This document shows positions 54,201-63,694 of a DNA stretch of 64,000 bases, in pieces. Position 1 is the first letter of the stretch. Each line of letters opens with the position of its first letter. The notes beneath the pieces are model-generated. The model saw nothing but the letters and a program-made list of their open reading frames with translations. It was not told the origin of the DNA and searched no databases. The position numbers and the translations under genes were made by a program. Source of the stretch: Asterias amurensis (Eukaryota; Echinodermata; Asteroidea; Forcipulatida; Asteriidae); contig NC_092651.1 of assembly GCF_032118995.1 (NCBI RefSeq), positions 22,118,349 to 22,182,348 on the forward strand, given 5' to 3'.

Positions 54201-56076
54201 CTGCACTGAAAGGTACAGCACCTGAGGAGGAATTGAAAAAAAATTCTATTCTTAAAAGATCATCATCTATTTACCTATATCATGGTAACTTATCATTAAT
54301 AATTGATATGACCATTATAGAATACAAGTTATATTTACATTGCAGCCCTATGCTTTTATAATTCTGAAATCTTGTTCATCCCCTTTTCATCAATTGCAAT
54401 CATTGTAACCCTCAATACTCTTTGCAGTTTGAGTAAGCAGTGATAATTTTCATTATGGGGGGGGGGGGGGGGGGCAGAGCAAAAACATAACTTAGAAAGG
54501 CCCATTCCATTAGGCACTAATGCACAAGACACATTTGGTAAACACTTAAAATATACAATGCATACTGTACATAGGCCTATAACAAGCAATGGAGAGACGT
54601 TAATAGTAATAAGATTGTTAGAAACCTCTTCCCAAGTCTGAAGTAATGTTATTTTTGAGAAAGAGTTAGTTTCTCACTGAAGTGATTGAATCTGAAAGCT
54701 TCAGGCCTGAAGCCCTTCTAATGGCATTTGTGCGAAAAGGTTTTTTTTCCTCTCAATATCGCTCAACTTCGATGACCATTTGAAATCAAATTTTCCCAGC
54801 TTCGTCATTTTATGCATTGTAGGATACGCCAAGTGAGAAGACTTTTCTTTGACAACAACCAAACTAGTTAAGTGCCTTTAATGTTCGAAACCATTCATTT
54901 GTCTACTTAAAGAAAGAAAATCTCTTTTGAGGGCAAGAATTCCAGGGGTGGGTCCTGCCCCCTTCTGGTTATTCCAAGAACCAGGGTGTTATCATATCAA
55001 CTAAGGTTATAAATACTAGGCCTATACAACTTTTTTCAATTAATTTAACAAAGGTTTTATGTTGTTTGAGAACTAAATATTGTGAATAAACTCCATCAAA
55101 GACCATCAAGCAATACAGTACCATTATAAACAAAATATAAAAAACTCAACAATTTAAATAACACAAGCAGAAATTTTCTATCGCAACAAGCAACACATCC
55201 CTTACACAACGCGAAACACATCTCCGACCAATCAATGCGCGTCTACCAGTTCCATCATTTTGAGAGTCAAATATCGTGGGCCTGTTTGAGCACGATTTTG
55301 ACTCCCAAGATCATGATGAATGGGCAGAATAGCCTATAGGCGCTGCCTACTTCTTCAGAACTTTGAAAAAAATATGAGGATCATTCCACTATCGTCGTCT
55401 CTTACGGGAGACGATAGCGGAACGAACGTCATAGATCTAGAACTACAGGAGATTTGTTCCGCTATCGTCCCTATAGGAGTAGGTGATTCTTGTTGTTCAA
55501 CAAGCAAGAAGGGGTCTGTAAATGACAGATTTGAGGATGAAGAAGAAGAACCCAACCTAGGAGTGAAACGAAGAGACCCTTGTAGAAAGCTAGCAGTCCT
55601 TCCTCCTTCAAGATTAACCTAAACGCGTGCAGGATTCCTTTATATCGCCTCCTCCTTCTATCTGTAGTCTGCACAATCATTCGTGTTTTAACCATGTCTG
55701 TTGGGTACGTCACTACAGTTGCAACCATTCCACCAAGACTCCCGGCTAGCAATGCCTTTGGTGGATTCATTCGCCCATCCTTATCTGCAAGCTTTGTTTT
55801 AATTTTATAAAATGCAGAATACTGTATCGTGCTGAACGGTGAAAGTCGAAGACATCCTAGAACGTTCCCCTTCCAGAATGCTCTCAAACCCTGGGTCTTG
55901 TATAAGTTCACAAAGGTCTTGAAGAGACCTTGCTGGGTTTCCTGAACTCCGACTTGCGAGAGGATTTTCACCACATCGAGGGGCGCCGTGAGGGTTCGGC
56001 TGGTCACGCCCGCTACGGTTGTGCAGGAGAATGTCTGCAGGTATGTGAGCCTGTTGTCCCTTGTGGCACTTCCCAT
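51095..56076 (-). CDS. SLC25A43: Mitochondrial carrier SLC25A43 (4 exons, 328 aa)
   Basis: Member of the six-helix inner-mitochondrial-membrane carrier family; its substrate is not firmly known. Minus-strand exons: 56076-55557, 54221-54049, 52995-52858, 51250-51095, with GT-AG borders and matching phases (329 codons with stop). Three carrier repeats are present with Px[D/E]xx[K/R] signatures: PLDVVK (32-37), PTDMVK (125-130), PFDTIR (222-227). GLRAFWKGNVLGCLRL, TYPTDMVKTRM, AVPFSAGTFLFYE, CLAAAFAQTLSFPFDT, GLWRGNTANLCKVVPY and the tail FLFQNGYTQSPL..GIDQTLKP follow SLC25A43 rather than the ADP/ATP or phosphate carriers. Length is near human (341 aa). The start fits MGS.TRD.RLT at the N-terminus. 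Head to head with UFSP2. Confidence 0.95.
51251..52857 (-). other. SLC25A43 intron 3
   Basis: AT-rich. TGGTGTGCAGC(T/A)(A/G)C-type sequence occurs three times at 51968-52145 (GGTGTGCCCC, GGTGTGCAGC, GGTGTGCAGC), a weak local repeat. Nothing else recognised. Confidence 0.5.
52858..52995 (-). CDS. SLC25A43: SLC25A43 exon 3
   Basis: Acceptor ATTTTCAG, donor TGTAAG|GTACAT; 46 codons. Encodes AQSAVMKNGGGVDIHPFRGM and GNKGLWRGNTANLCK. Confidence 0.94.
53432..53835 (+). repeat. SINE-like dispersed repeats in SLC25A43 intron 2
   Basis: CCCAGGACTCGAACCCACAC and ACCAGGACTCGAACCCACAA occur about 340 bases apart, each with GCACTGGG/CACAGGACC-type sequence also seen at 35640 and 63765. Confidence 0.65.
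54049..54221 (-). CDS. SLC25A43: SLC25A43 exon 2: third carrier signature
   Basis: Acceptor CCTCCTCAG, donor CTTCAG|GTAAAG. Encodes AVPFSAGTFLFYEIID and LAAAFAQTLSFPFDTIRKKL. Confidence 0.94.
54457..54474. repeat. 18-base G run
   Basis: Uninterrupted G run in SLC25A43 intron 1, C-rich in the transcript sense. Confidence 0.9.
54511..54881. mobile_element. Family B MITE, diverged
   Basis: TAGGCACTAATGCACAAGAC at the left and AACTAGTTAAGTGCCTTTAA at the right; AACCTCTTCCCAAGTCTGAA and GATACGCCAAGTGAGAAGAC inside. Confidence 0.75.
55380..55475. repeat. Inverted repeats around CCGCTATCGTC
   Basis: TTCCACTATCGTCGTCTC..GGGAGACGATAGCGGAA forms a stem of about 15 bp; TTCCGCTATCGTCCCTATAG follows as a further copy. 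Just intronic to SLC25A43 exon 1. Confidence 0.75.
55557..56076 (-). CDS. SLC25A43: SLC25A43 exon 1: carrier repeats 1 and 2
   Basis: MGSATRDNRLTYLQTFSCTT at the start; donor CTCCTAG|GTTGGG in phase 1. Contains the first two signature motifs and the basic loop DRRRRRYKG. Confidence 0.95.
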
Positions 56077-56488
56077 GTCAACACACTATTGTTGGAAGAA
56101 CTTACACAGTTATATACAAAGAAGTAAACACTTTAATCGGTGAAGACAAAAGGAGTTTTGGTTCAAGTTTTCGGCGAGCTACGAGTGGCCATGTTTTAGA
56201 CGTCTGCTGTCATGCTTGGTTTTTGCTATAATGACCGCACTACACTGCGGATTAATATAATGCTACAAGTAGGCTTATTGTAACCCATGTTTGCTAAAAT
56301 AATTCAAAAAAGAAAAGCATCATGGAATTTATGAACATTTTTTATAGATCGAAAAGGTCAAAAATAGATCAAAAAATTCTAAATGTCTGTGTTTTTCAAG
56401 GAAATTCCGAACTATTTAACTTTGCATAATATCTTGTTAACCGCCGGAACAGTAATGCACTCTGGGAAATTCGAGCCATAGATTCAAG
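56077..56488. promoter_or_regulatory. Shared SLC25A43/UFSP2 promoter interval
   Basis: Only 412 bases separate the two start codons. AATGCACTCTGGGAAAT at 56453-56469 is the inverse of ATTTCCCAGAGTGCATT, a ZNF143/Staf-like site. At 56485-56496, CAAGATGGCGGC, a YY1 consensus, overlaps the UFSP2 ATG. No TATA box in a sensible position. Confidence 0.6.
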
Positions 56489-56533
56489 ATGGCGGCGCCC
56501 ACTGTGTCAGTTTCGCAAGGAGGCGTAGTGAAG
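56489..56533 (+). CDS. UFSP2: UFSP2 exon 1
   Basis: MAAPTVSVSQGGVVK; donor GTGAAG|GTAAGC. The ATG lies in AAGATGGCGGC. No other ATG just upstream is in frame with a matching exon. Confidence 0.85.
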
Positions 56534-59500
56534 GTAAGCATGATCATTTGGTATCTGTTCTTGATTAAAGTAATTGTGCATGTTAAACATTACTTCGTTT
56601 GAAAAAGGACGTGACGGTGAAAATTTACATGCACACATCACAGTGCAGGCTGCAGTATTTATGGTGGCTGGAGTGTGATCTCATGATTGGGGGAGGAGGA
56701 AGTGATACATACTGACAGTGACACTGACAGCTGTTTCTTGTTTGTTTTTGTTTCTGGGGTGCGGTTAGCATAGCCAGTAGTTAGCTGTTGTTGTTTGTTG
56801 GATAACTTTCCGTATGGCGCCACCACTTTTGGCAACAACACAGTCAACATATCATTTAAACCACACCGTGACCCTGTCCTGTACCCTAATTCTAAATTTG
56901 GTTGACTTGTGTTTTTTGGGGGTCATATTCATAAAATAAATAAAATTATTGCGCTTTTTCAACTCTGCGTATCCATTGGGCTATTTAAAGTTGTGCTTTA
57001 ATTTAAGTTTGCTAGATCTAGAAAGAAATAGCACATCCACATCGCCACATCCAACTTGGCCATGTCCTTCTCGTTGGCTGGGATGCATGTTGCCCATATG
57101 ACATGAGTTGCAGTTCTAACCTGAAGTTATAAAGCAATTATCATGAATCCCCATGATCACATTTGTATGTATTCCACTCCCACTTGTGTTATAAGTTACT
57201 AGTTTAAATAAATGTACTCAATAGTTTATAATGAGTGAGTAGTTCAACACACATTTTATGATTTTAGTATGTCCTGTTTTATCAATCAGTATTGGTTAAT
57301 GTCAGCTGCAAATTTGATTTTATAAAAATAAAAATAAATCATTTTTATATATATTTAATATTTTTGTTTTATAGCCACTTAATCGTCTTCTTCAAGATCC
57401 ATCAAAGCAGTACGTTGGATTCCTATTGGGGACAGTCAAGGAGGGACTGACAACCATACTTCAGTGCTCGGCTATTGATAACAACTTTCCAGACAACGGT
57501 GATAGGATAGGACCAGCAGAAACAAACATTCAACTGAAATCACTGCAATGTCAACTTCCTGTTGGTAAGTTGGTTAATTCCAAAAGAACCATTTTTAGGC
57601 TATTAACTACAGTTAAGAATTCTGTAAAATTTCTGGTTATAAAACCAATGATGCCTCGTTATATCAGTTAACTTAAAACTCACTGCAGCTCACAAGATGC
57701 TGAGGATACTCGTTAACAAGGGTGCTTGCTATGTGAACCAAATACATCAGGATTAACCTCTACTCTTCCATTATGAGCGTTCCAGGCTCTTTTATGAACT
57801 GCCAACCCTAATTCTTACCATAATTATTTTATGGAACTTACAGAGCTATCAAGGTCACATCCGAAGGCTATAGGAACTTCTGATAATTAACAAGTTTTAA
57901 CCCAATTTGTTGTTTCTCTTTTAAAGGACTCAGTGTGATTGGACTTTATTTTGTGTCAGATGATGAACCATCCAACTCAAACACTGCCTCTAAAGATTCT
58001 CACCAAATAATAGATGAAGCAGTGAAGGTGAATATTATAGATTGTGAATTAATAGCTCGGGCCTGGAATTACATCTTTGATGAAGCAAGGTCATTTTTAT
58101 TGTGCATTTTAAAGGAACACGCTGCCTTGGATCGGTCGTGTTGGTCTTTGAAAAGCGTTTGTAACCATTTGTTATAAAATGCATATGGGTAGAAAGATGT
58201 TGTACAAGTAGAATACAATGATCCACACAAACATGCCTCGAAATTGCACGGTTTACATTTTACTTCGTCAACTAACACGGTCGGCCATTTATGGGAGTCA
58301 GTTTTTTAGTTGGCAAAGTACAAGGAAAACCACGCGATTTCGAGGCAAATTTGTGTGGATCATTGTGTTCTACTTTTAAAACATCTTTCCAACCATGCAT
58401 TTTATAAGAAATGGTTATAAACACTTTTCATAGACCAACTCGTCCGATCCAAGGCAACGTGTTCCTATAAGGTACTTCACTGGTTAACATAATAAAGTTC
58501 ATAGGAAGGTTTTGAAGGAGAACAAAGACCAAGACCAGGGCTGGCAACAAAAGCCATGGCCTCTGTGCACTCAGTGCAATGTTACAGGCACACTGGCTGG
58601 AGAGTGGCCGAATGATCCAACAGTAAACCACAAGAGAAATTGTCTTGGTGAATGTTATTTTTTGGTTTTGGTTGAACAAAGAAAACTTGACTGGAGTTGC
58701 ACTTAAAGGCACTGGACACTATTGGTAATTACTCAAAATAATCGTTAGAATAAAAACTTACTTGGTAACAAGCAATGGAGAGCTGTTGATTGTACAAAAC
58801 ATTGTGAGAAACGGCTCCCTCTGTAGTAACAAAGTTTACGAGAAATAAGTACTTTTCCACTAAAGTTTTTTTTCTTACATTATTATTTCGCAACTTCGAT
58901 GACCAATTGAGTTCAAATTTTCACAGGTTTGTAGTGTTGTGCATAATGATGAGATACACCAAGTGAGAAGGCTGGTCTTAGACAATTACCAAAGTTGTCC
59001 GGTGTCTTTAAAACCTGCAACCTCCAGATTAAAGTGCTGAGGCTCTGCCAACTGAGCTATGTAGCCTAATGTTGATGGTTACTCTGCTTTATCAATGTCT
59101 CTCCTCATGGCCTAGGGGTACAAGTTAGAAGCCATATATAACAATCTATTAACTTGTCTTATTTTTCACAGACTACCTTGGGCGTGGACAGTTTGATTAT
59201 TGCTCATATCCACAATGGAGATTCAGCTTTAACTGAAGATCATTTCTATCTCTACAATGTGAACTCTTCCAAAGCTGCACAATGTGATGTGAAGGTTGAC
59301 AGCGACTCTGCAACGCAGGAAATGGACTTGATTACATTTAGAGTGCAGGCAAACTTGGACCTGAACATCACATACTATGATGATCATGGTAAATGTAATC
59401 AGCTATTTTTATGACTTTTGGGGGTTGAACAAAGAATTGACTACATGTAGAGTGGGATTCGAACCAACCCGATTAACGTGCAGGTGCGCTACCAACTGAG

Positions 59501-62500
59501 CTATCTAGCCCTATATTGGCGGTCTCCCTATTTTGTCAATACCTTTGTTCGGGGTGCAAGTAAGAAGCCATCAACCGTTACAACCGTGCAACTGAGTAGC
59601 CAGGGGTCACACACAAATTACAATACAACCTGGGAAGCGGCGTAAAATAGGGAGACCGCCAATATAGGGCTAGATAGCTCAGTTGGTAGAGCGCAGGCAC
59701 CTTAATCCAGAGGGTGTGGTTCGAATTTAACTCTACTCAATTCCTTGTTCAACCCAGAAAAATCATTCAAAATATTACCCAGTCAGTTTCCCTTGTGGTT
59801 TATTGATTTGCTGTGAAATAAAATCCTTTATTTGTTAATTTTAAGGGGATGCTTCATGGTCAAATTCAGTTTTGTGATGCACTCATTTTCCAACAGATAA
59901 TAGTACTTATGAAATTAAAAGTCTCCAACCTCACCCTAACATGGTCTAACACGCCATTTTATTTGATTATCTTTTAGACCAGACTTTTAAACAAATTGGT
60001 TTGGTACATTCCAAAAAGGAATTCAAGAACACACTAAAATCATTCTCTGCAAAAAATGTATTATACAAACCATAATATTTAATGAGGGTAGGGTAGATGG
60101 CCTTAGCTTTCGATCCAAACTGGACCCTCTTCAGAGGCATAAACAAGTACAAACAAATACATATCCATTTATAGAAAAGGAAGAGGGGAAAGGGATTAAG
60201 GGAAGGATCCAGAAAAAACAAGGCAAAATTATAGCCAATCAAAGTTTCTATTTTAGAAACAATTAGTGGCTATGAACCAATAGGAGTAAAGTGGTGAGGA
60301 CAAAGGATGTTTAGTATGAAAGGATGGATTACTGGACCATAAAAGTGGTAAATGCCTTGTATGTATAACAATAGACTGTGCAAGTCTAGCGCGCACCGGA
60401 GCGAGAAAACACGACAACTGAAGAACTTTATTTTTTTAATGAATCAAATCTTTGCTTTAATTTATTCTTAATGCTGAATCTCAACAACAAAAATACCCTA
60501 TAGAGCTTGTTTAAATTAGTTTTAGCTTTTTAAACAAACACACAAATATCGGTTAAAGTCTATGTATAGACAAAAGTAAAACTCTGGGACAAGGATGTTT
60601 GTTTGATCTTAAATTTTTTGAAATCCCTTTTGTAAATGTACGCCCGAATGTGAAATCTACTCACACCTGGTTTATACGCGGACGCACGATGGTCGTAAGG
60701 GCGTTAGATAAACGCGTGACGCATTTTAAAGAGGAAGCCGATGCCTAAGCGACCAATGAAAAGGCTTTCCACCCCGCGCGGCCAAAACAAGCGTCTCGTA
60801 AGTTTCGTGATCGGAGATGGGCACAAATTCCTAATTTTTTACAAGTAACCTGACCTGAGGTCAAGTTTAAATATCGGTTTTTCTTCGTTATTATGTTGAC
60901 CTTATTTTTACTTTTATATATGTTGTTAATTAGTATTACATTTTTAACAACATATGTCATTTTTATGGTCATAAACTATATTAAACTAAAGTAATGGACG
61001 AAACAAAATCTCCCCAACGTAAAACTCCATAAGGTTGGGACCACAATGGTCCCGGAAGTTCAAATCTGCGCGAGACTTGCACAGTCTGTATATAGATACT
61101 TGACTTCGTCAAACATTTTTTTATACAAAAAATTTGAAGGGTATGAAACACTGCCATTTTATACAATTTTTTAGCGGTAAGAGACTTTCCCATTTTCCCC
61201 CATTTACATAAGGACTCTAACAACTGGAAATTAAGTTGACCAAAAACATAAACTTACATCAGAGACCCTCTTTGAAAAAGTGTTGGATGATGTGCTAATT
61301 GTTTTTTTCTATATTTGTCACCTTGGATTTTTACTTCACAAATGTAGCCATTTGTATTACTTTTTTTTCATCTTCCTTTCTACATTAAAATTGTAACAAA
61401 ATTTTAAGGATTTGTCCCATTTGACCATTTTACATCTCTTTAAACAAATGTGACACGTTTTATTTTTCTAGGAGTGCAAGAATCTTTAACTCAGAAGTTC
61501 AACAGTCTCAACAACAAGGTCCAATCATTTACAACCTTATATCATGTCCAAAAGAGCAATGTTCTGATTGGTCAGGGCGACAGTGACATCACACCAGGGC
61601 CCCTGAACAGGGATAGTGAAGCAGACGATATTAGTCAGCATATCAAAGAGGAGGACGATGGATTTAGCACTCTACCAGTCAAAGGAGGGAAGAAACCGAA
61701 AAAGGACAACAAGAATTCTAATGAGGTTGGATATACTTGTCTCTTTAAAGCCATTTTAAACTGTATCATGATCCTTGTGAAATACAGCCCAGGGGAGGCC
61801 ATTCACATCAACCAATATTGACCCCTTGCATGCATGTCACACGCGGCGACTGTGCCACCCTTACAATTTTGGTGGTCAATAGATTTACGTGTACGGTAAA
61901 CACTGGGTCGCCTAAAATGCGCACTTCACTGAATAACGCACAGTTACATTGCCCACCAGTATGGCGGTTCCAAGACTTTCTGATGATGGCGTCATGTGAA
62001 TTGGGTCAATATGACCAAAGAGCATCGCTAGAGATACAATGTCTTTTTTTTGGGGGGGGGGCAATCTTGGGGATTAGAGAAGTGTGAAAAGGGTTTCTAG
62101 ACTCCTTGTCAGGTTTAAATGATCAAAGTACAAATACAGGGGAGCAATGATTGTTGAACTCTGAGTAACTAATTGAATATTGTTTTATTCTTGTATTTGA
62201 ACAAGGTTGTAGATGTGCAGGTGTTGTTCAGACTCAGCATTGATGAAGACAAAGAAGACTCACTTGGATTGGTTCCTGTTTTACATTATCAGTTATGTGA
62301 GTTGACTTTTAATAATAATAACAATAACTAAGGGAATAAAAGGGTAGCGACGAGTTCTTACACGGCAGTTTAAAGCCGGCAGGGTCGAATTGCCGTGTGA
62401 TAAAGTGACCGGCAACGACACTGCAAGGTTTTAAACGGACGTTTATTCCCATTTATAAATGCCCTTTTATTAAAAAACGTTAAAAAAATACAATTACAGA

Positions 62501-63694
62501 CACTTTGACAGTTGAAAATTTGAGGTTTTAAATATTTTTTGAAAAAATTTTGTGAAGAGTCTGAAATAGATTACACGCTTGCGCTTAGAAGTAGATTACG
62601 CGCTGTTACTAATAGCTATGAATTGCGTTTCGCGTGATAATCTTGCGCGCCTGACACGCGGAATCTAGCCGGTTATAAACAGCTCCAGCTGGTCATTATC
62701 AACCATTAAAACACACCCACGTGACGCGCTCTCCACCAATAGGAGTAGCGAAACTGTCTGGGGTATTTATGAATGTTCTATATAACACTATATGTTTTTT
62801 TAAAGTTTTGATTACACTAAAAACTTCAAAAGATGTAGTGGTTCCTCCTCATTTCTTTTTGATGATTAACAAAAATACCAAACTGCTTTTTCTCTCATGT
62901 AGTTGATGATGGTTGTAAACGTTCCAGTATGAGGCTTCCCATTGATGTTCCGGTAATGGTTCATAAAAACACACCAACTAAAACCCTAGGGAAGGTCTTC
63001 TCTGATGCAATATGCCGCCAACTGCGTGCAATGGAACAATGCTTGAAGGAGTATTATAAGGTACAAGTATAATAGATGTAAAATTTGCATCAGGGATAAA
63101 GAATATTAATCTTGGTTTGACCCTTGCACCGATGTGTGTTAGAACCCTATACTCAGTACTTTTCCGAGATCTGGGAAAGAAATCACAGGCATATTACTCG
63201 GGTGGGATTCGAACCTGCGACCTTTGCAATTCTAGAGCAGTGTCTTACAAACTAGACCACCGAAACTTTCTAACCCACATTGGTGCTCGGTGCAAAGGTA
63301 AAACCAAAATTAATAATGTACAAGTAGTTGGTGCTCCTGCATGAGATGCATGAGAGTCTTATTATATTCATTTCTGTATATTATTTGCATAGTCCTGAAG
63401 ACTGTGTTGTCCAATGTATAGCAAGCTTTTCTGAGCGATTTTGGACATCCACTGAGAAATTTCAGAAGTTATTCTTGAGGGCTTGGAACTTTGAAATTCC
63501 AAACAAGTTGCCACAAAACAAGGCATTGCTCAATGTCTCATGCTTGTATCATTTTTATGTCTCATTGATATTTGTTGCTTTTTATTTTCAGGAAATTGGT
63601 TTGAGTGTCCCAAGGCCATACCACTTTAAGTTGCCTCACGTTCCGTATCTCTTTACCATTGTTTATCCAGTAGACTTGCCAGACGATAAACTAG
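56489..63694 (+). CDS. UFSP2: Ufm1-specific protease 2, 5' part (8 exons, 386 codons; continues beyond window)
   Basis: Cysteine protease that matures UFM1 and removes it from targets at the ER. Exons: 56489-56533, 57375-57564, 57927-58027, 59172-59388, 61472-61725, 62206-62296, 62903-63060, 63592-63694; GT-AG and phases fit. Recognised from the 3' part: LPIDVPVMVH, LGKVFSDAICRQLRAMEQCL and VPRPYHFKLP..TIVYPVDLPDDKL correspond in order to LPVDAVISV, VRKLLVDAIHNQL.DMEKCI and VPEPLHFLLP..TISYPSGIPDGQL of human UFSP2. The peptidase C78 domain with its Cys-Asp-His site lies past 64000. The N-terminus is about 150 residues longer than in human, as in fly and worm UFSP2 (odr-8); YVGFLLGTV.EG and LSVIGLYFVSDDE suggest an MPN-like fold there, which is inference. 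A Lys-rich stretch (GGKKPKKDNKN) ends exon 5. Confidence 0.9.
56534..57374 (+). other. UFSP2 intron 1
   Basis: AT-rich; no repeat or exon recognised. Confidence 0.6.
57375..57564 (+). CDS. UFSP2: UFSP2 exon 2
   Basis: Acceptor TGTTTTATAG, donor GTTG|GTAAGT. Encodes LNRLLQDPSKQYVGFLLGTV and LKSLQCQLPVG. Confidence 0.88.
57927..58027 (+). CDS. UFSP2: UFSP2 exon 3
   Basis: Acceptor TCTTTTAAAG, donor GTGAAG|GTGAAT. Encodes LSVIGLYFVSDDEPSN and DSHQIIDEAVK. Confidence 0.88.
58107..58470. mobile_element. Family C foldback MITE, second full copy
   Basis: TTTAAAGGAACACGCTGCCT at the left, AAGGCAACGTGTTCCTATAA at the right, with the central ACTAACACGGTCGGCCATTTATGG-type arm. In UFSP2 intron 3, 80 bases after exon 3. 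Better preserved than 18087-18450. Confidence 0.9.
58703..59011. mobile_element. Family B MITE
   Basis: TTAAAGGCACTGGACACTAT at the left and TTGTCCGGTGTCTTTAAAA at the right; the GAGACCTC centre is deleted. Shares UFSP2 intron 3 with the family C element. Confidence 0.87.
59027..59079 (-). repeat. tRNA-like fragment
   Basis: TGCAACCTCCAGATTAAAGT..GGCTCTGCCAACTGAGCTAT..GTAGCCTA is the inverse of an A-box region (TAGCTCAGTTGGCAGAGC). Confidence 0.6.
59172..59388 (+). CDS. UFSP2: UFSP2 exon 4
   Basis: Acceptor TTTTTCACAG, donor CATG|GTAAAT. Encodes LGVDSLIIAHIHNGDSALTE and MDLITFRVQANLDLNITY. Confidence 0.88.
59451..59735. repeat. Head-to-head pair of tRNA-like SINE heads (inverted repeat)
   Basis: Left arm 59451-59535 reads GTGGGATTCGAACCAACCCG then GCGCTACCAACTGAGCTATC; right arm 59644-59735 reads GGCTAGATAGCTCAGTTGGT then GGTGTGGTTCGAATTT. 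Both arms extend into AATATAGGG(CTA) and TAGGGAGACCGCCAATAT flanks. Arms of about 85-90 bp with a loop of roughly 110 bp. Confidence 0.85.
59736..61471 (+). other. UFSP2 intron 4, remaining part
   Basis: AT-rich. GGCCTTAGCTTTCGATCCAA..TGGACCCTCTTCAGAGGC at 60097-60140 looks like an element end but was not assigned. No exon seen. Confidence 0.55.
61472..61725 (+). CDS. UFSP2: UFSP2 exon 5
   Basis: Acceptor TATTTTTCTAG, donor AATGAG|GTTGGA. Hydrophilic linker with GDSDITPGPLNRDSEADDIS and VKGGKKPKKDNKN. Confidence 0.86.
62206..62296 (+). CDS. UFSP2: UFSP2 exon 6
   Basis: Acceptor TTGAACAAG, donor CAGTTAT|GTGAGT. Encodes VVDVQVLFRLSIDEDKEDSL and VPVLHYQL. Short; found from phase and position. 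Confidence 0.85.
62297..62902 (+). other. UFSP2 intron 6
   Basis: Opens with AT-rich DNA, then ACGGCAGTTTAAAGCCGGCA and AATTGCCGTGTGATAAAGTG (inverse ACGGCA/TGCCGT blocks) at about 62360-62410, probably an unassigned foldback. Confidence 0.45.
62903..63060 (+). CDS. UFSP2: UFSP2 exon 7
   Basis: Acceptor CTCTCATGTAG, donor TATAAG|GTACAA. Encodes MRLPIDVPVMVH and LGKVFSDAICRQLRAMEQCL, the first clearly UFSP2-like block. Confidence 0.92.
63113..63268 (-). repeat. tRNA-derived SINE, minus orientation
   Basis: GGTGGGATTCGAACCTGCGA (T arm) and GTCTTACAAACTAGACCACC (A-box end) with the body ACTCAGTACTTTTCCGAGAT and CCTTGCACCGATGTGTG. Same family as 21100-21235. Confidence 0.75.
63592..63694 (+). 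CDS. UFSP2: UFSP2 exon 8 (last in window)
   Basis: Acceptor TTTATTTTCAG, donor CTAG|GTAAGT. Encodes IGLSVPRPYHFKLPHVPYLF and PVDLPDDKL; the next exon should begin the C78 catalytic region. Confidence 0.92.

Noticed and set aside
56489-63694. ODR4-like identity for the last gene
   Set aside because: Exons 7 and 8 match UFSP2 in order and wording; ODR4 lacks these blocks. ODR4 is a known functional partner of UFSP2, not this gene.
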